The notes under the pieces are model-generated. The model saw only the letters and a list, made by a program, of their open reading frames with translations. It was not told the DNA's origin and searched no databases. Positions 1-10,056 of a stretch of DNA of 64,000 nt are shown in pieces. The stretch covers positions 1,892,501 to 1,956,500 of the forward strand of contig CP168942.1 in NCBI GenBank assembly GCA_041871065.1, written 5' to 3'. Made by a program: the position numbers and the translations under genes. The DNA comes from Weissella confusa (GTDB lineage Bacteria > Bacillota > Bacilli > Lactobacillales > Lactobacillaceae). Position 1 is the first letter of the stretch. Every line of letters begins with the position of its first letter.

Positions 1-90
1 CACATGAACGAAAACGGTGTTTACGTACGTAACCACCACGTGGCCGCTGATGGTTCATACAAGGGTAAGCAAGTTGTTTCACCTAAGTAA
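1..90 (+). CDS. 3' end of an unidentified gene
   Basis: The window opens inside a reading frame on the plus strand that stops with TAA at 88-90. The 29 visible residues are rich in Asn, His, Lys and Val and end in VVSPK. Codons are the kind used by highly expressed genes here (AAC, GGT, CGT, AAG). I do not recognise the family from this tail. A strong hairpin terminator follows at once, so this is the last gene of its transcript. Confidence 0.6.
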   Translation, partial: HMNENGVYVRNHHVAADGSYKGKQVVSPK

Positions 91-98
91 TTAGCGAC

Positions 99-136
99 AA
101 AAAGACCTCTAGGATTCGTCCTAGAGGTCTTTTTTT
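99..136. terminator. bidirectional intrinsic terminator
   Basis: A 14-bp perfect stem (101-114 with 119-132) closed by a TTCG loop has a T-run on one side and an A-run on the other. It can end both the plus-strand gene at 1-90 and the minus-strand EIIB gene at 140-493. Confidence 0.9.
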
Positions 137-139
137 GTT

Positions 140-493
140 TCATTTTCCCAGTAATCGTTGCAATAGCGATCGATGTGGCTCCTCTGGCTCTACACCGAGC
201 ATCGTTGCCTCATGGGTTTCTTCTGGGTCTGTCACCCCATTGCCAAGCTGATCAACCACCACATCATACACATCAGCCACTCGTGGCCCTATAACAACCT
301 GATATTGCCGTAGTGGCTCGTTATAGACAGCTCCCGCCACTTTATCGAGTTTCATCAAAGCGCCCGTATTCGCCAAACTAGGGTCCTTTAAATAGAAGCG
401 TAGGCGCGTGACACAGTGAATCACCTTATCGACGTTTCCTGCACCACCTACATTGCGAATAATCGCTGTCGCTAATGAATCATACTTCTCCAT
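140..493 (-). CDS. stand-alone PTS EIIB domain protein (glucose/beta-glucoside type)
   Basis: About 117 residues, essentially one EIIB domain of the glucose/beta-glucoside/sucrose PTS class. The phospho-accepting cysteine lies in the family motif HCVTRLRF, near residue 27, followed by the usual region VAGAVYNEPLRQYQVVIG. EIIB accepts phosphate from EIIA and hands it to a sugar bound by EIIC in the membrane. The start at 493 is preferred over the upstream Met at 514 because GGAAGGGG sits a normal distance before it. The EIIC-type gene at 642-1781 is upstream on the same strand, but a terminator lies between them, so partnership is likely yet not proven. The substrate cannot be told from sequence. 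Confidence 0.8.
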   Translation of the reverse strand: MEKYDSLATAIIRNVGGAGNVDKVIHCVTRLRFYLKDPSLANTGALMKLDKVAGAVYNEPLRQYQVVIGPRVADVYDVVVDQLGNGVTDPEETHEATMLGVEPEEPHRSLLQRLLGK

Positions 494-590
494 GTCACCT
501 ATCACCCCTTCCAATTATCTACTTCCATTTTAGTCTCATCATTTGATGAACTCACGCCAGAAGCATTATCAGAATGTGGGTGAAATATGC

Positions 591-625
591 AAAAAAATGC
601 CACGCATCTCAAATCGAGATGCGTG
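591..625 (-). terminator. intrinsic terminator after the EIIC gene
   Basis: A 10-bp stem (601-610 with 616-625) is followed on the minus strand by seven T residues. It separates the EIIC gene from the downstream EIIB gene. Confidence 0.8.
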
Positions 626-641
626 ACATTAATTGTTTTAA

Positions 642-1781
642 TTACATTTCTTGCTCAAAGTCTGATGGTGAGTACAACTTCAAGATCTTAGTAAACAAGA
701 AGTCGACTACGAAACCAGCAACTGCTGGCACGATGAACCAAACAATCAAGAATTGAACAAAGTTGATCGTGTGCTTAACGATTTCAGCTTCAGCAGCATC
801 AAACGTAAACATTGATTGCAATGGTGAAACCATTCCGATCCAACCGAATCCGGCTGAAGTTGGCGTTCCTTGAACGTTGAACAAAGCAACTGGGATAGCC
901 GTAATTGCTGCGGCAACCAAGAAGGCCAAAATCATAACTGGCTTCTTAAATACTGAAGGCATCATACCCTTCATAGCACCCAAGAAGATAGCAACCGTCG
1001 TTCCCTTCTTGTTAACCTTCCATGAGTTGATCAACAAGATAACAGTCGTTGCAACAACACCGGCTCCGGCAGCACCAGCACCCAAACCTGACAACGTAAT
1101 TGCCAAGGCAATACCAACCGTTGAGATTGGCGTGATGATGATGAATGAGAAGGCCATAGCGATGGCAATTGACATTGGCAATGGTTGCAAGTCAGTAGCC
1201 AAACGAACACCGTCACCAACCCAAGTCGTGATGTAAGCAACGTAAGGTGCGATAGCGCGACCGAACAAAGCAACACCACCACCGATTACGATTGGGCTCA
1301 AGATGATAGCAACTGAACCAAATCCGGCTAGGTAACGTGATACCAACCAGATTACCAATACTGCAACCGCAGCAACGATAATGGCGTTGATAACGTCACC
1401 GGCACCAGCGGCAATGTAGACATTACCAACTTGTGGGGCACCCGTAATTGGGTTAACGAAGCCCTTTGGTGCAACGGCCCACTTAATTGATCCTGAAGCA
1501 GCACCAACCGCGATGGCCATAACACCAACATCAAGCGCCTTCATGCGGAATTGCATAGCAATCGCAACACCAATCAACAATGGAATGAATGATGAGAACA
1601 GCGTCAAAATAGCTGACAAATCAAGCGCCCATTGTGCCGTTCCGAACATCTTCAAGATGTACTTCATAACGGCTGATGGCAAAACACCAATCAAGATACC
1701 TTGGGCTGAACCAGAAAGTACCTTGAAGAAGAAATCCTTTAACTTTAGCTCGTATGAGCCGTCAAAAAATTCGCTCGTCAT
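642..1781 (-). CDS. PTS EIIC-type membrane protein (PTS_EIIC_2 family)
   Basis: 379 residues, strongly hydrophobic, about ten membrane segments, with Gly/Ala-rich helices and loops such as SAGFGWIGM. It resembles the EIIC_2 family of PTS permeases, which lack fused EIIA or EIIB domains, so it needs a separate EIIB; the lone EIIB gene downstream is an obvious candidate. The ATG at 1781 is the only reasonable start; AAAGG stands rather far upstream and a TATAAT sequence lies just before it. The transported compound is unknown. The family call is by overall character rather than a sharp motif. Confidence 0.75.
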   Translation of the reverse strand: MTSEFFDGSYELKLKDFFFKVLSGSAQGILIGVLPSAVMKYILKMFGTAQWALDLSAILTLFSSFIPLLIGVAIAMQFRMKALDVGVMAIAVGAASGSIKWAVAPKGFVNPITGAPQVGNVYIAAGAGDVINAIIVAAVAVLVIWLVSRYLAGFGSVAIILSPIVIGGGVALFGRAIAPYVAYITTWVGDGVRLATDLQPLPMSIAIAMAFSFIIITPISTVGIALAITLSGLGAGAAGAGVVATTVILLINSWKVNKKGTTVAIFLGAMKGMMPSVFKKPVMILAFLVAAAITAIPVALFNVQGTPTSAGFGWIGMVSPLQSMFTFDAAEAEIVKHTINFVQFLIVWFIVPAVAGFVVDFLFTKILKLYSPSDFEQEM

Positions 1782-1833
1782 AATATTAAATTATACCTTT
1801 CAAACCAAACGTCTCTCGCACCAAATAGTTCCC

Positions 1834-1859
1834 AATTGACGAATCTCACAACGTCAAAT
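1834..1859. promoter_or_regulatory. inverted repeat upstream of the EIIC gene
   Basis: TTGACG (1836-1841) is mirrored by CGTCAA (1852-1857) with a 10-bp spacer and A/T-rich flanks. It lies between the D-lactate dehydrogenase gene and the EIIC start and could be an operator. No regulator gene is nearby. Confidence 0.3.
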
Positions 1860-1919
1860 TAGTTATTTGAAGGAGGATAAACAATAAAATAATTTCTTAC
1901 TTAAAGTAAGTTATCACGA

Positions 1920-2945
<1,026 letters not shown>

Positions 2946-2951
2946 TTATTC

Positions 2952-2979
2952 ATTATAAGGTAACTTGTGAAGAAGTCAA
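2952..2979 (-). promoter_or_regulatory. sigma-A promoter of ldhD
   Basis: Read on the minus strand: -35 TTGACT, 16-bp spacer, -10 TATAAT, a near-perfect vegetative promoter about 35 bp before the D-lactate dehydrogenase start, consistent with high expression. Confidence 0.85.
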
Positions 2980-3141
2980 CATGTTTTGTGGACTAAGGCA
3001 AAACGATTATCCCGCATTCGGTACTCCATACTTTTTGTGTACCGGTATACCACTACTCTTTATTAAGAAAATTGACTCACAAACTTTTCCCAAAAACCTA
3101 TGAACTTTTATTCACAAAGGCGCAAATATTTTGCAGAAAAG

Positions 3142-3176
3142 CAAAAAAGGCGTCTTCGCAAAACGGGAGACGCCTT
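3142..3176 (-). terminator. intrinsic terminator of clpP
   Basis: AGGCGTCT pairs with AGACGCCT around an 11-14-nt loop; the minus-strand transcript continues into six T residues. Confidence 0.85.
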
Positions 3177-3194
3177 TCTCTAAAAGACTTGGTA

Positions 3195-3788
3195 TTACTT
3201 TTGCTCGTTGGCGCTCGTCATGATCTTATCGACCAAGCCGTACTCAAGTGACTCATCAGCATCTAGCCAGTGATCACGTTCCGTATCACGCTCCAATTGC
3301 TCGTAAGGCTTTCCTGTATTGCTTGCCAAAATTTCGTTCAACTTCTTACGAGTCTTCAAAATCTCTTCTGCTGCGATAGCAATTTCAGTTTGTTGTCCTT
3401 GTGCACCACCTGATGGTTGGTGAATCATGAATTGTGAGTTAGGCAACATGAAACGCTTGCCCTTAGCACCTGAAGATGCCAAAACAGACGCCATTGATGC
3501 TGCCAAACCAATAACAATCGTTTGAACATCAGCCTTGATAAAGTTCATTGTGTCATAGATGGCCATACCGGCGTTAACTTCTCCACCAGGAGAGTTAATG
3601 TACATGTAAATATCCTTATCTGGATCTTGCGCATCCAAGAATAGCAATTGGGCAATAATTGCCGTTGCCATTTGTGATTCAATTGGTCCACTGACCATGA
3701 TAATACGATCAATCAACAAACGTGAGAAGATGTCGTATGAACGCTCCCCGCGTGATGATTGTTCGATAACGTATGGAATTGGTAACAT
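3195..3788 (-). CDS. clpP: ATP-dependent Clp protease proteolytic subunit
   Basis: 197 residues, standard ClpP length. ClpP forms a double seven-membered barrel that degrades proteins fed by Clp ATPases. The catalytic triad is visible: Ser in AASMAS (about residue 98), His in MIHQP (about 123) and Asp in WLDADE. SPGG and GGAQGQ loops are family hallmarks. An AGGAGG site precedes the ATG at 3788. It is the last gene after uvrA-rapZ-yvcK-whiA but has its own promoter, overlapped by a CtsR operator, so it is heat- and protein-stress inducible. Confidence 0.97.
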   Translation of the reverse strand: MLPIPYVIEQSSRGERSYDIFSRLLIDRIIMVSGPIESQMATAIIAQLLFLDAQDPDKDIYMYINSPGGEVNAGMAIYDTMNFIKADVQTIVIGLAASMASVLASSGAKGKRFMLPNSQFMIHQPSGGAQGQQTEIAIAAEEILKTRKKLNEILASNTGKPYEQLERDTERDHWLDADESLEYGLVDKIMTSANEQK

Positions 3789-3830
3789 TATTTATTTTCC
3801 TCCTGATGTTCAGAATCAGAACATACCCCT

Positions 3831-3859
3831 ATTGTAGACAGTTCGTCAAACATGGTCAA
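3831..3859 (-). promoter_or_regulatory. sigma-A promoter of clpP
   Basis: Minus strand: -35 TTGACC, 17-bp spacer, -10 TACAAT, about 40 bp before the clpP start. The -35 element lies inside the CtsR operator. Confidence 0.8.
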
Positions 3860-3860
3860 A
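3844..3860 (+). promoter_or_regulatory. CtsR operator
   Basis: CGTCAAACATGGTCAAA matches the CtsR heptad consensus RGTCAAANANRGTCAAA at all but the first base. It covers the -35 box of the clpP promoter, the usual position for repression by CtsR. Confidence 0.88.
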
Positions 3861-3874
3861 CGATATGAGCCATC

Positions 3875-4831
3875 CTATGAAATTCCTTTAGGAAGCGCAC
3901 CTGTCGTTCGCAAATCATCAGCCATTTTCGTCAGCTTACGCAAACGGTGATTAACCCCAGACTTTGAGATTTCACCCGATGGCACATACTTACCAAGCTC
4001 TGACAAGGGTTCCTCGCGGTGTGCCAAACGCACTTCCGCAATCTCACGTAGCTTTTCAGGCAAACGTGCCAACCCAATTTCGTTATCCAAGAATTCGATA
4101 TCGTCGATTTGCTTTTGGCTCGCATTGACCGTCTTATCCAAGTTTGCGTTTTCAGCATTCACCAAACGGTTAACTGAATTACGCATATCACGGATAATTC
4201 GTACATCTTCCATCTTAAGCATGGCATTCGTTGCCCCAATGACCATCAGCATGTCACCGATTTTTTCGGCTTCCTTCAGATAAACAATATACCCTGATCG
4301 ACGTTCAACCACCTTGGCATTCAAATCGAAACGGTTCATCAACTCTTCCAATTGATGAGCTTGTTCTTCATATAGAGAGTAAATCTCCAAATGGTAACGA
4401 CTCGTCTCTGGATTGTTAACAGAACCAGCTGCCAAGAAGGCACCACGCAAATAAGAACGTGCCTTACCTTCATCAGCCAACCATTCATCAGGCACCGTTG
4501 GCAATAATTCGAAATCTTCAAAGATATGCAAATCATCGAGCAACTCATTCACACCTTGCACAATTCGTACGACGTACAAATTATTCTTCTTCAATTTCAT
4601 TTGACGACGCACCGAAATTTCAGATGGCAATTGATAAAATTGTTGCAACAACCCCAAAATACGACGAGCAGTCGCCGCATTTTCGGTTTGCACATTCAAC
4701 GTAAATCGCATGTTTGATAGACCCAACGATCCATTCATGCGCAACAAGGCGGACAACTCTGCCTTTGCATTGTCCGGATTATTAATCTCCAGCATCGTCA
4801 ATTCTTTTTTGACATCACTCGCAAATGACAT
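3875..4831 (-). CDS. whiA: DNA-binding protein WhiA
   Basis: 318 residues, typical WhiA length, with an N-terminal degenerate LAGLIDADG-like fold ([31 protein letters not shown]) and a C-terminal helix-turn-helix ([20 protein letters not shown]). In Gram-positive bacteria WhiA influences division and chromosome segregation. It follows yvcK by 14 bp in the conserved rapZ-yvcK-whiA operon and precedes clpP. Confidence 0.95.
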   Translation of the reverse strand: MSFASDVKKELTMLEINNPDNAKAELSALLRMNGSLGLSNMRFTLNVQTENAATARRILGLLQQFYQLPSEISVRRQMKLKKNNLYVVRIVQGVNELLDDLHIFEDFELLPTVPDEWLADEGKARSYLRGAFLAAGSVNNPETSRYHLEIYSLYEEQAHQLEELMNRFDLNAKVVERRSGYIVYLKEAEKIGDMLMVIGATNAMLKMEDVRIIRDMRNSVNRLVNAENANLDKTVNASQKQIDDIEFLDNEIGLARLPEKLREIAEVRLAHREEPLSELGKYVPSGEISKSGVNHRLRKLTKMADDLRTTGALPKGIS

Positions 4832-4845
4832 AAGCCTCCTCCTTT

Positions 4846-5850
4846 CTACAATTCCTTCGCGTCAGCAATTTGCATAATCAATTGGGCGACAATGTCACCA
4901 TCGTGAAAGGCACCATCGTCACGCAATTCAAGTAAGTCACCCAAAACAGGGATTGCACCTTCACGACGCACTTCTTCTGGATCAAAGGCCACTTGATGCG
5001 ACACCTCATTCCACTTTTTCCAATCAATATAGTCATCTGGCACAACACCAGTATTCATAATGACGGCATCAACCACGTTATCGCCAACATGCTTATTCAA
5101 AGCACGCAAATGGTCAGCGTCTGAGAAATCATCAGTCTCACCTTTTTGCGTCATAATGTTGGCAATGTAAACCACTTTGGCACGCGTTGCCTTCAACGCT
5201 TCAGCGACATTTGGCACGACCAAGTTAGGCAGGATACTTGTAAACAAGCTTCCTGGACCAAGCACAATCACGTCGGCATTCAAAATAGCGTTAATGACCT
5301 CACTTGGTGCTTGCGCAACCTCATTCACAGAGTCGGCTTGTGGCGTTACCCAAATATGGTCAATTTGCTTATGCGCAGCCGTAATTTCTGCTTCACCTGA
5401 TAGTTCCGTGCCGTCTTTAAACTTGGCGTGCAAAATCAATGGTTCATTCGCCACCGGATACACATGTCCTTGGATTCCCATGAATTTGGCCAACATCTGT
5501 ACACCCGCAAAGATATCATGTTCCTTCTCAGCCATGGCAGCGATAACCAAATTACCTAGCGCATGGTTGGCTAGCATTTCATCATTTTCGTGGAAACGAT
5601 ATTGGAAAATATCAATAATATCTTGTGGCAAAGTTGATAGCGTTGCCATGACATTACGAATATCTCCAGGTGGTACGATGTTCAAATAATCGCGTAGTGT
5701 ACCAGATGAACCACCGTCATCGGCCACCGTAATAACTGCTGTCAAATCGGCATCGAACTTCTTCAACCCACGTAAAATAACAGGTTGACCTGATCCGCCA
5801 CCGATAACAACAATCTTCGGTGTTGTCTTAACCGTAAATTCTTCTGTCAT
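4846..5850 (-). CDS. yvcK: YvcK family protein (gluconeogenesis factor)
   Basis: 334 residues. The nucleotide-sugar-binding loop [15 protein letters not shown] and the segment [13 protein letters not shown] are family signatures, as is [14 protein letters not shown]. YvcK binds UDP-GlcNAc in Bacillus and is needed for normal cell-wall synthesis on some carbon sources. The start overlaps the rapZ stop by 4 bp, so the two are translationally coupled. Confidence 0.93.
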   Translation of the reverse strand: MTEEFTVKTTPKIVVIGGGSGQPVILRGLKKFDADLTAVITVADDGGSSGTLRDYLNIVPPGDIRNVMATLSTLPQDIIDIFQYRFHENDEMLANHALGNLVIAAMAEKEHDIFAGVQMLAKFMGIQGHVYPVANEPLILHAKFKDGTELSGEAEITAAHKQIDHIWVTPQADSVNEVAQAPSEVINAILNADVIVLGPGSLFTSILPNLVVPNVAEALKATRAKVVYIANIMTQKGETDDFSDADHLRALNKHVGDNVVDAVIMNTGVVPDDYIDWKKWNEVSHQVAFDPEEVRREGAIPVLGDLLELRDDGAFHDGDIVAQLIMQIADAKEL

Positions 5851-6740
5851 GAGCGATTACTACTTTCCTTGCGACGGTTGATATCACGGTGATATTCGTT
5901 AACCTTCCAGTCATCGGCCAAGTCTTGGCTCAGACGGTGTGCAAAGGCAACTGAGCGGTGTTGACCACCCGTGCAACCAAACGCAATCGTCAGCGTGCTC
6001 TTACCTTCTGCCTTGTACTTAGGGAGCAACCACTTAATCAAGCTACTCTCGCGTTGGTAGAATTCTTCCGCATCCTCACTTGCCCAAACGTAATCCCAGA
6101 CTTCTTTGTCCAAGCCAGTCTTCTCACGTAACGACGTAATATAGTAAGGATTCTTCAAAAAGCGCACGTCAATTAGCAAATCCGCATCAACCGGAATACC
6201 ATACTTAAAACCAAAGCTCATCACTTGCACCGCAAACGTTCCTTCGCGGTCTTCATCTGAGCCAAAGTGCTCCAAGATGTAGTTACGCAATTGACGTGGC
6301 GCAAAGTCATCCGTATGAATCACTTCACTCGCCATGTCATGAATTTCAGTCAAGCGGTGGCGTTCAGTTTGAATACCGTACAACGTTCCCTTGTCACCTG
6401 ACAATGGGTGTGAACGACGCGTTTCTTTATAACGAGCCACTAGCTCATCATCAGTCGCATCAATGTAGACGATTTTCAAGTCGTAGTAATCGTTGTTGTC
6501 GGCTGCCATCTTCTTAATTTCGTCATCCAAATCATCAAAGAAACTTTGTGATCGCAAGTCAATCATCACTGCTGCACGTTGGATGTTATCTTCATCAGAA
6601 ATCATCTGCCAGAACTTTGGCAACATTGCAGGTGGTAGGTTTTGCACAGTAAAGTAGCCCAAGTCTTCAAAGGCTTGAATCGCAACAGTTTTACCTGAAC
6701 CACTCATTCCTGTGACAATAACCAATTCTTTCTTAGCCAT
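5847..6740 (-). CDS. rapZ: RapZ/YvcJ family nucleotide-binding protein
   Basis: 297 residues. The P-loop GMSGSGKT is at residues 10-17, and the C-terminal domain has the family motif AFGCTGGQHRSVA. RapZ proteins bind ATP/GTP; the E. coli member guides small RNA decay, while the role in Firmicutes is less clear and linked to competence in Bacillus. GGAGGACGG precedes the ATG at 6740. First gene of the rapZ-yvcK-whiA operon. Confidence 0.93.
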   Translation of the reverse strand: MAKKELVIVTGMSGSGKTVAIQAFEDLGYFTVQNLPPAMLPKFWQMISDEDNIQRAAVMIDLRSQSFFDDLDDEIKKMAADNNDYYDLKIVYIDATDDELVARYKETRRSHPLSGDKGTLYGIQTERHRLTEIHDMASEVIHTDDFAPRQLRNYILEHFGSDEDREGTFAVQVMSFGFKYGIPVDADLLIDVRFLKNPYYITSLREKTGLDKEVWDYVWASEDAEEFYQRESSLIKWLLPKYKAEGKSTLTIAFGCTGGQHRSVAFAHRLSQDLADDWKVNEYHRDINRRKESSNRS

Positions 6741-6829
6741 GGTTTCCGTCCTCCGTTTTTATCGTGCTAACATTATACCATTTATTGGACACGCCCGGCT
6801 ATGTGGTTAATCATTTCGCAAACAACGGC

Positions 6830-6868
6830 ACAAAAAAACCAGTCCACCGTGGTGAACTGGTTTTTTTG
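6830..6868 (-). terminator. intrinsic terminator after the small basic gene
   Basis: AAACCAGT and its complement ACTGGTTT flank a short GC-rich loop. Runs of T on both sides allow termination of the minus-strand transcript arriving from uvrA and the small gene. Confidence 0.8.
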
Positions 6869-6869
6869 A

Positions 6870-6992
6870 TTACTTCTTGTTGCTTGCTGCCTTGCGTGCA
6901 TCGTGCAATGCCTTCAAAGCGCGCTTGCGAGTCTTAATGTTTGGGCTCTTCATCTTACGACGAGCTGATGCCACATCCAACTTTTCAGCCAT
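6870..6992 (-). CDS. small basic protein (40 aa), like those labelled putative metal homeostasis protein
   Basis: A 40-residue gene starting MAEKLDVASA and ending in KK, with 14 Lys/Arg residues. GTGAGGTAAAC precedes the ATG and a terminator follows the stop, so it looks like a real gene. The core KSPNIKTRKRAL recalls small Lactobacillales proteins that databases call putative metal homeostasis protein; that match is from memory. It lies between uvrA and rapZ in the same direction. The charge suggests RNA or ribosome binding as an alternative. Confidence 0.7.
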   Translation of the reverse strand: MAEKLDVASARRKMKSPNIKTRKRALKALHDARKAASNKK

Positions 6993-7093
6993 GATGTTTA
7001 CCTCACTTTTTGTTTTATATATTCGAATAAATAGAACTTACAAAAAGAAAGTATACACGGTTCCCCACATATCGGCAACCAAAAAGGGCAGTT

Positions 7094-9943
7094 TTATTGT
7101 ACCGCTGCTGCACGGGCACGATCACGGTCCATAATTGGACCAAGATATTGACCTGTGTATGACTCTGGTACTGCTGCGATGTCTTCTGGTGTACCAGTCG
7201 CAAGCACTGTTCCACCGCCTTCGCCACCTTCTGGCCCCATGTCGATCAACCAGTCGGCTGTCTTGATAACATCCAAATTGTGTTCGATAACCAAGACCGT
7301 GTTACCACCATCAACAAGTCGTTGTAACACTTCTAGCAAACGTGAAATGTCATCCACGTGCAAACCAGTCGTTGGCTCGTCCAAGATGTAGAATGTCTTA
7401 CCAGTTGACTTACGTTGCAATTCTGAGGCCAACTTCATACGTTGCGCTTCACCACCAGACAAAGTCGTTGCTGATTGTCCAAGCGTTACATAACCAAGGC
7501 CAACATCAACAATCGTTTGCAACTTGCGACGAATCTTTGGGATTGGCGCAAAGAATTCAACCGCTTGCTCAGCCGTCAAGTTCAAGACATCCGCAATCGT
7601 CAAACCGCGGTAAGTAACTTCCAATGTTTCTGAGTTGTAACGCGTTCCGCCACAAACTTCACACGTCACGTAAACGTCAGGCAAGAAGTTCATTTCAATC
7701 TTGATGACACCGTCACCCTTACATGCCTCACAACGCCCACCCTTGGTGTTGAATGAGAAACGTCCTTTGTTGTAACCACGCAACTTTGCTTCATTCGTTT
7801 GTGCGAACAATGTGCGAATGTCGTCGAAGACACCCGTGTATGTTGCCGGGTTAGAACGTGGCGTACGTCCGATTGGGCTTTGGTCGATATCGACAATCTT
7901 GTCGACGTTCTCAAAGCCAGTCATCTTCTTGTACTTACCAGGCTTTTCAGAATTGTTGTTCAATTCCATCTTCAACGCACGCTTCAAAATTGAATTAACC
8001 AGCGTTGACTTTCCTGATCCAGACACACCCGTCACGGCCACAAACTTACCCAATGGGAAGTCGACCTTGACGTTCTTCAAGTTGTTTTCAGCTGCGCCAG
8101 TGATGGTAATCTTTTGACCATTACCTTCACGGCGTGTTTCGGGAACTGGAATAAACTTCTTTCCTGATAGGTATTGTCCCGTCAATGAATTCTCATTGGC
8201 TTCGATTTCTTCAGGCGTTCCAGTGGCCATAATCTCACCACCGTGATCACCAGCGCCGGGACCAACGTCGATGATATAGTCGGCTGCCTTCATGGTATCT
8301 TCGTCGTGTTCAACAACAATCAACGTATTACCCAAATCACGCATTTGCTTCAATGAGTTAATCAAACGATCATTATCACGTTGGTGCAACCCAATTGATG
8401 GCTCGTCCAAGACGTACATCACGCCTGACAGGTTTGAACCGATTTGTGTGGCCAAACGAATACGTTGGGCCTCACCACCAGAAAGCGTACGGGCAGAACG
8501 AGACAACGTTAGGTAATCCAACCCAACATTCTTCAAGAAGCTCAAACGGTCCGTAATTTCCTTAACGATTGGCTCAGCAATTTGTGAATCTTGCTCACCA
8601 AACTTAACGTCCTTAAAGAAATCCAATTCTTGGTCAACAGGCATTTCTGAAATTTGACCGATGTGCTTGTTGCCAACCTTAACTGACAAAGCAGCTGGGT
8701 TCAAACGGTAACCGCCACAAGCAGAGCAAGTCAATTCGTCCATATAACCGCGCATTTGCTCACGCGTAAAGTCAGAGTTTGACTCACGGTAACGGCGGTC
8801 AATGTTGTTCATGACACCTTCGAATGGCAAATCAACATCACGCACACCACCAAAATCATTTTCGTAGTGGAAGTGGAATGGCTTCAAACGTGAACCGTAC
8901 AACACCATATCTTGTTGATCAGCCGTCAATTCTTCAAATGGCACATCCATTGGAATACCAAATTGCTCAGCAAATTGACGCAACATCTCTGGGTAGTATG
9001 AAGAAGAAATTGGGTTCCAGGCAACAATCGCACCATCGGCCAATGTCTTTGACTTATCCGGGATAACACGGTCAACGTCGACCTCAAGCGTCATCCCCAA
9101 TCCACCACAAATTTCACACGCTCCCATTGGTGCGTTGAATGAGAAAAGTTGTGGCTCCAACTTACCAACGGCGAAGTCCTTAAGGGCACCCGTGTAGTGA
9201 TCAGAAAATGTGATTGGCTCACCGCCAATGACATCCACCGTCACCACGCCATCAGCCATGCGCATTGCTGATTCAAATGATTCGAACAAACGGGCACGTG
9301 AACCGTCACGCAAAATAATACGATCTACCACAATTGAGATATCGTGATACTTGTTCTTATCCAATTCGAATTCATCAGTCACTTCATGCATGTCACCATC
9401 GACGACAACACGCACGAAACCTTCTTTTTGAATACGCTCAAAAGCTGACGCGTGTGAACCGCGCTTGTGACGCACAATTGGTGACAAGACTTGCATACGC
9501 GTGCCTTCATCGAGAGTATCCGTCAAATAGTTCAACATTTGATCAATTGACGTCTTAACAATCGTGCCGTCTTCAGCGGGATCCGGTTGACCCACACGGG
9601 CGAATAGCAAACGGTAGTAATCGTTAATTTCCGTAACTGTACCAACCGTTGAACGCGGGTTCTTTGATGTCGTCTTTTGGTCGATTGAAATTGCAGGACT
9701 CAACCCTTCAATCGCATCAACATCAGGCTTATCCATTTGCCCCAAAAATTGGCGGGCATAGGCAGACAAACTTTCAACATAACGACGTTGACCTTCGGCA
9801 TACAACGTGTCAAAAGCCAGCGAACTTTTTCCTGATCCTGACAAGCCGGTCATTACCACAAATTTATCACGGGGAATTGCCACGTCCACATTTTTCAAAT
9901 TGTGAGCGCGCGCACCGTGAATGTTAATCCAGTCGTTGGCCAT
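7094..9943 (-). CDS. uvrA: excinuclease ABC subunit UvrA
   Basis: 949 residues, full-length UvrA. This dimeric ATPase finds bulky DNA damage and loads UvrB. Both ATPase modules are complete: Walker [10 protein letters not shown] near residue 32 and GVSGSGKST near 645, with signature sequences LSGGEAQRI and LSGGEAQRM. Zinc-binding cysteines are present ([26 protein letters not shown]). The start follows GGAGG at 9943; a TATAAT element lies at 9982-9987 on the minus strand. uvrB, which usually precedes uvrA in Lactobacillales, is not here; an MFS gene is upstream instead. Confidence 0.98.
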   Translation of the reverse strand: MANDWINIHGARAHNLKNVDVAIPRDKFVVMTGLSGSGKSSLAFDTLYAEGQRRYVESLSAYARQFLGQMDKPDVDAIEGLSPAISIDQKTTSKNPRSTVGTVTEINDYYRLLFARVGQPDPAEDGTIVKTSIDQMLNYLTDTLDEGTRMQVLSPIVRHKRGSHASAFERIQKEGFVRVVVDGDMHEVTDEFELDKNKYHDISIVVDRIILRDGSRARLFESFESAMRMADGVVTVDVIGGEPITFSDHYTGALKDFAVGKLEPQLFSFNAPMGACEICGGLGMTLEVDVDRVIPDKSKTLADGAIVAWNPISSSYYPEMLRQFAEQFGIPMDVPFEELTADQQDMVLYGSRLKPFHFHYENDFGGVRDVDLPFEGVMNNIDRRYRESNSDFTREQMRGYMDELTCSACGGYRLNPAALSVKVGNKHIGQISEMPVDQELDFFKDVKFGEQDSQIAEPIVKEITDRLSFLKNVGLDYLTLSRSARTLSGGEAQRIRLATQIGSNLSGVMYVLDEPSIGLHQRDNDRLINSLKQMRDLGNTLIVVEHDEDTMKAADYIIDVGPGAGDHGGEIMATGTPEEIEANENSLTGQYLSGKKFIPVPETRREGNGQKITITGAAENNLKNVKVDFPLGKFVAVTGVSGSGKSTLVNSILKRALKMELNNNSEKPGKYKKMTGFENVDKIVDIDQSPIGRTPRSNPATYTGVFDDIRTLFAQTNEAKLRGYNKGRFSFNTKGGRCEACKGDGVIKIEMNFLPDVYVTCEVCGGTRYNSETLEVTYRGLTIADVLNLTAEQAVEFFAPIPKIRRKLQTIVDVGLGYVTLGQSATTLSGGEAQRMKLASELQRKSTGKTFYILDEPTTGLHVDDISRLLEVLQRLVDGGNTVLVIEHNLDVIKTADWLIDMGPEGGEGGGTVLATGTPEDIAAVPESYTGQYLGPIMDRDRARAAAVQ

Positions 9944-10000
9944 ATATTTGCGGCCTCCTTCATGTAGTTTTAGTTAGTTTCATTATACATTGAAAGTCAA

Positions 10001-10029
10001 AAAGGTGTTAGTTATAACCTAACACCTTT
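10001..10029 (-). terminator. intrinsic terminator of the MFS gene
   Basis: AAAGGTGTTAG pairs with CTAACACCTTT around a 6-7-nt loop, followed on the minus strand by a T-run. It separates the upstream MFS gene from uvrA. Confidence 0.85.
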
Positions 10030-10056
10030 CAATATCTATTAAATTTAAATAAGTAA

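Noticed and set aside
877..1839. Plus-strand reading frames opposite the EIIC gene
   Set aside because: Compositional mirrors of a membrane protein; no start signals.
1868..1900. Plus-strand AGGAGG followed by a possible small gene
   Set aside because: No start codon or reading frame follows the site.
7155..9927. Plus-strand reading frames opposite uvrA
   Set aside because: They are shadows of a strongly biased coding strand, without ribosome sites or recognisable domains.
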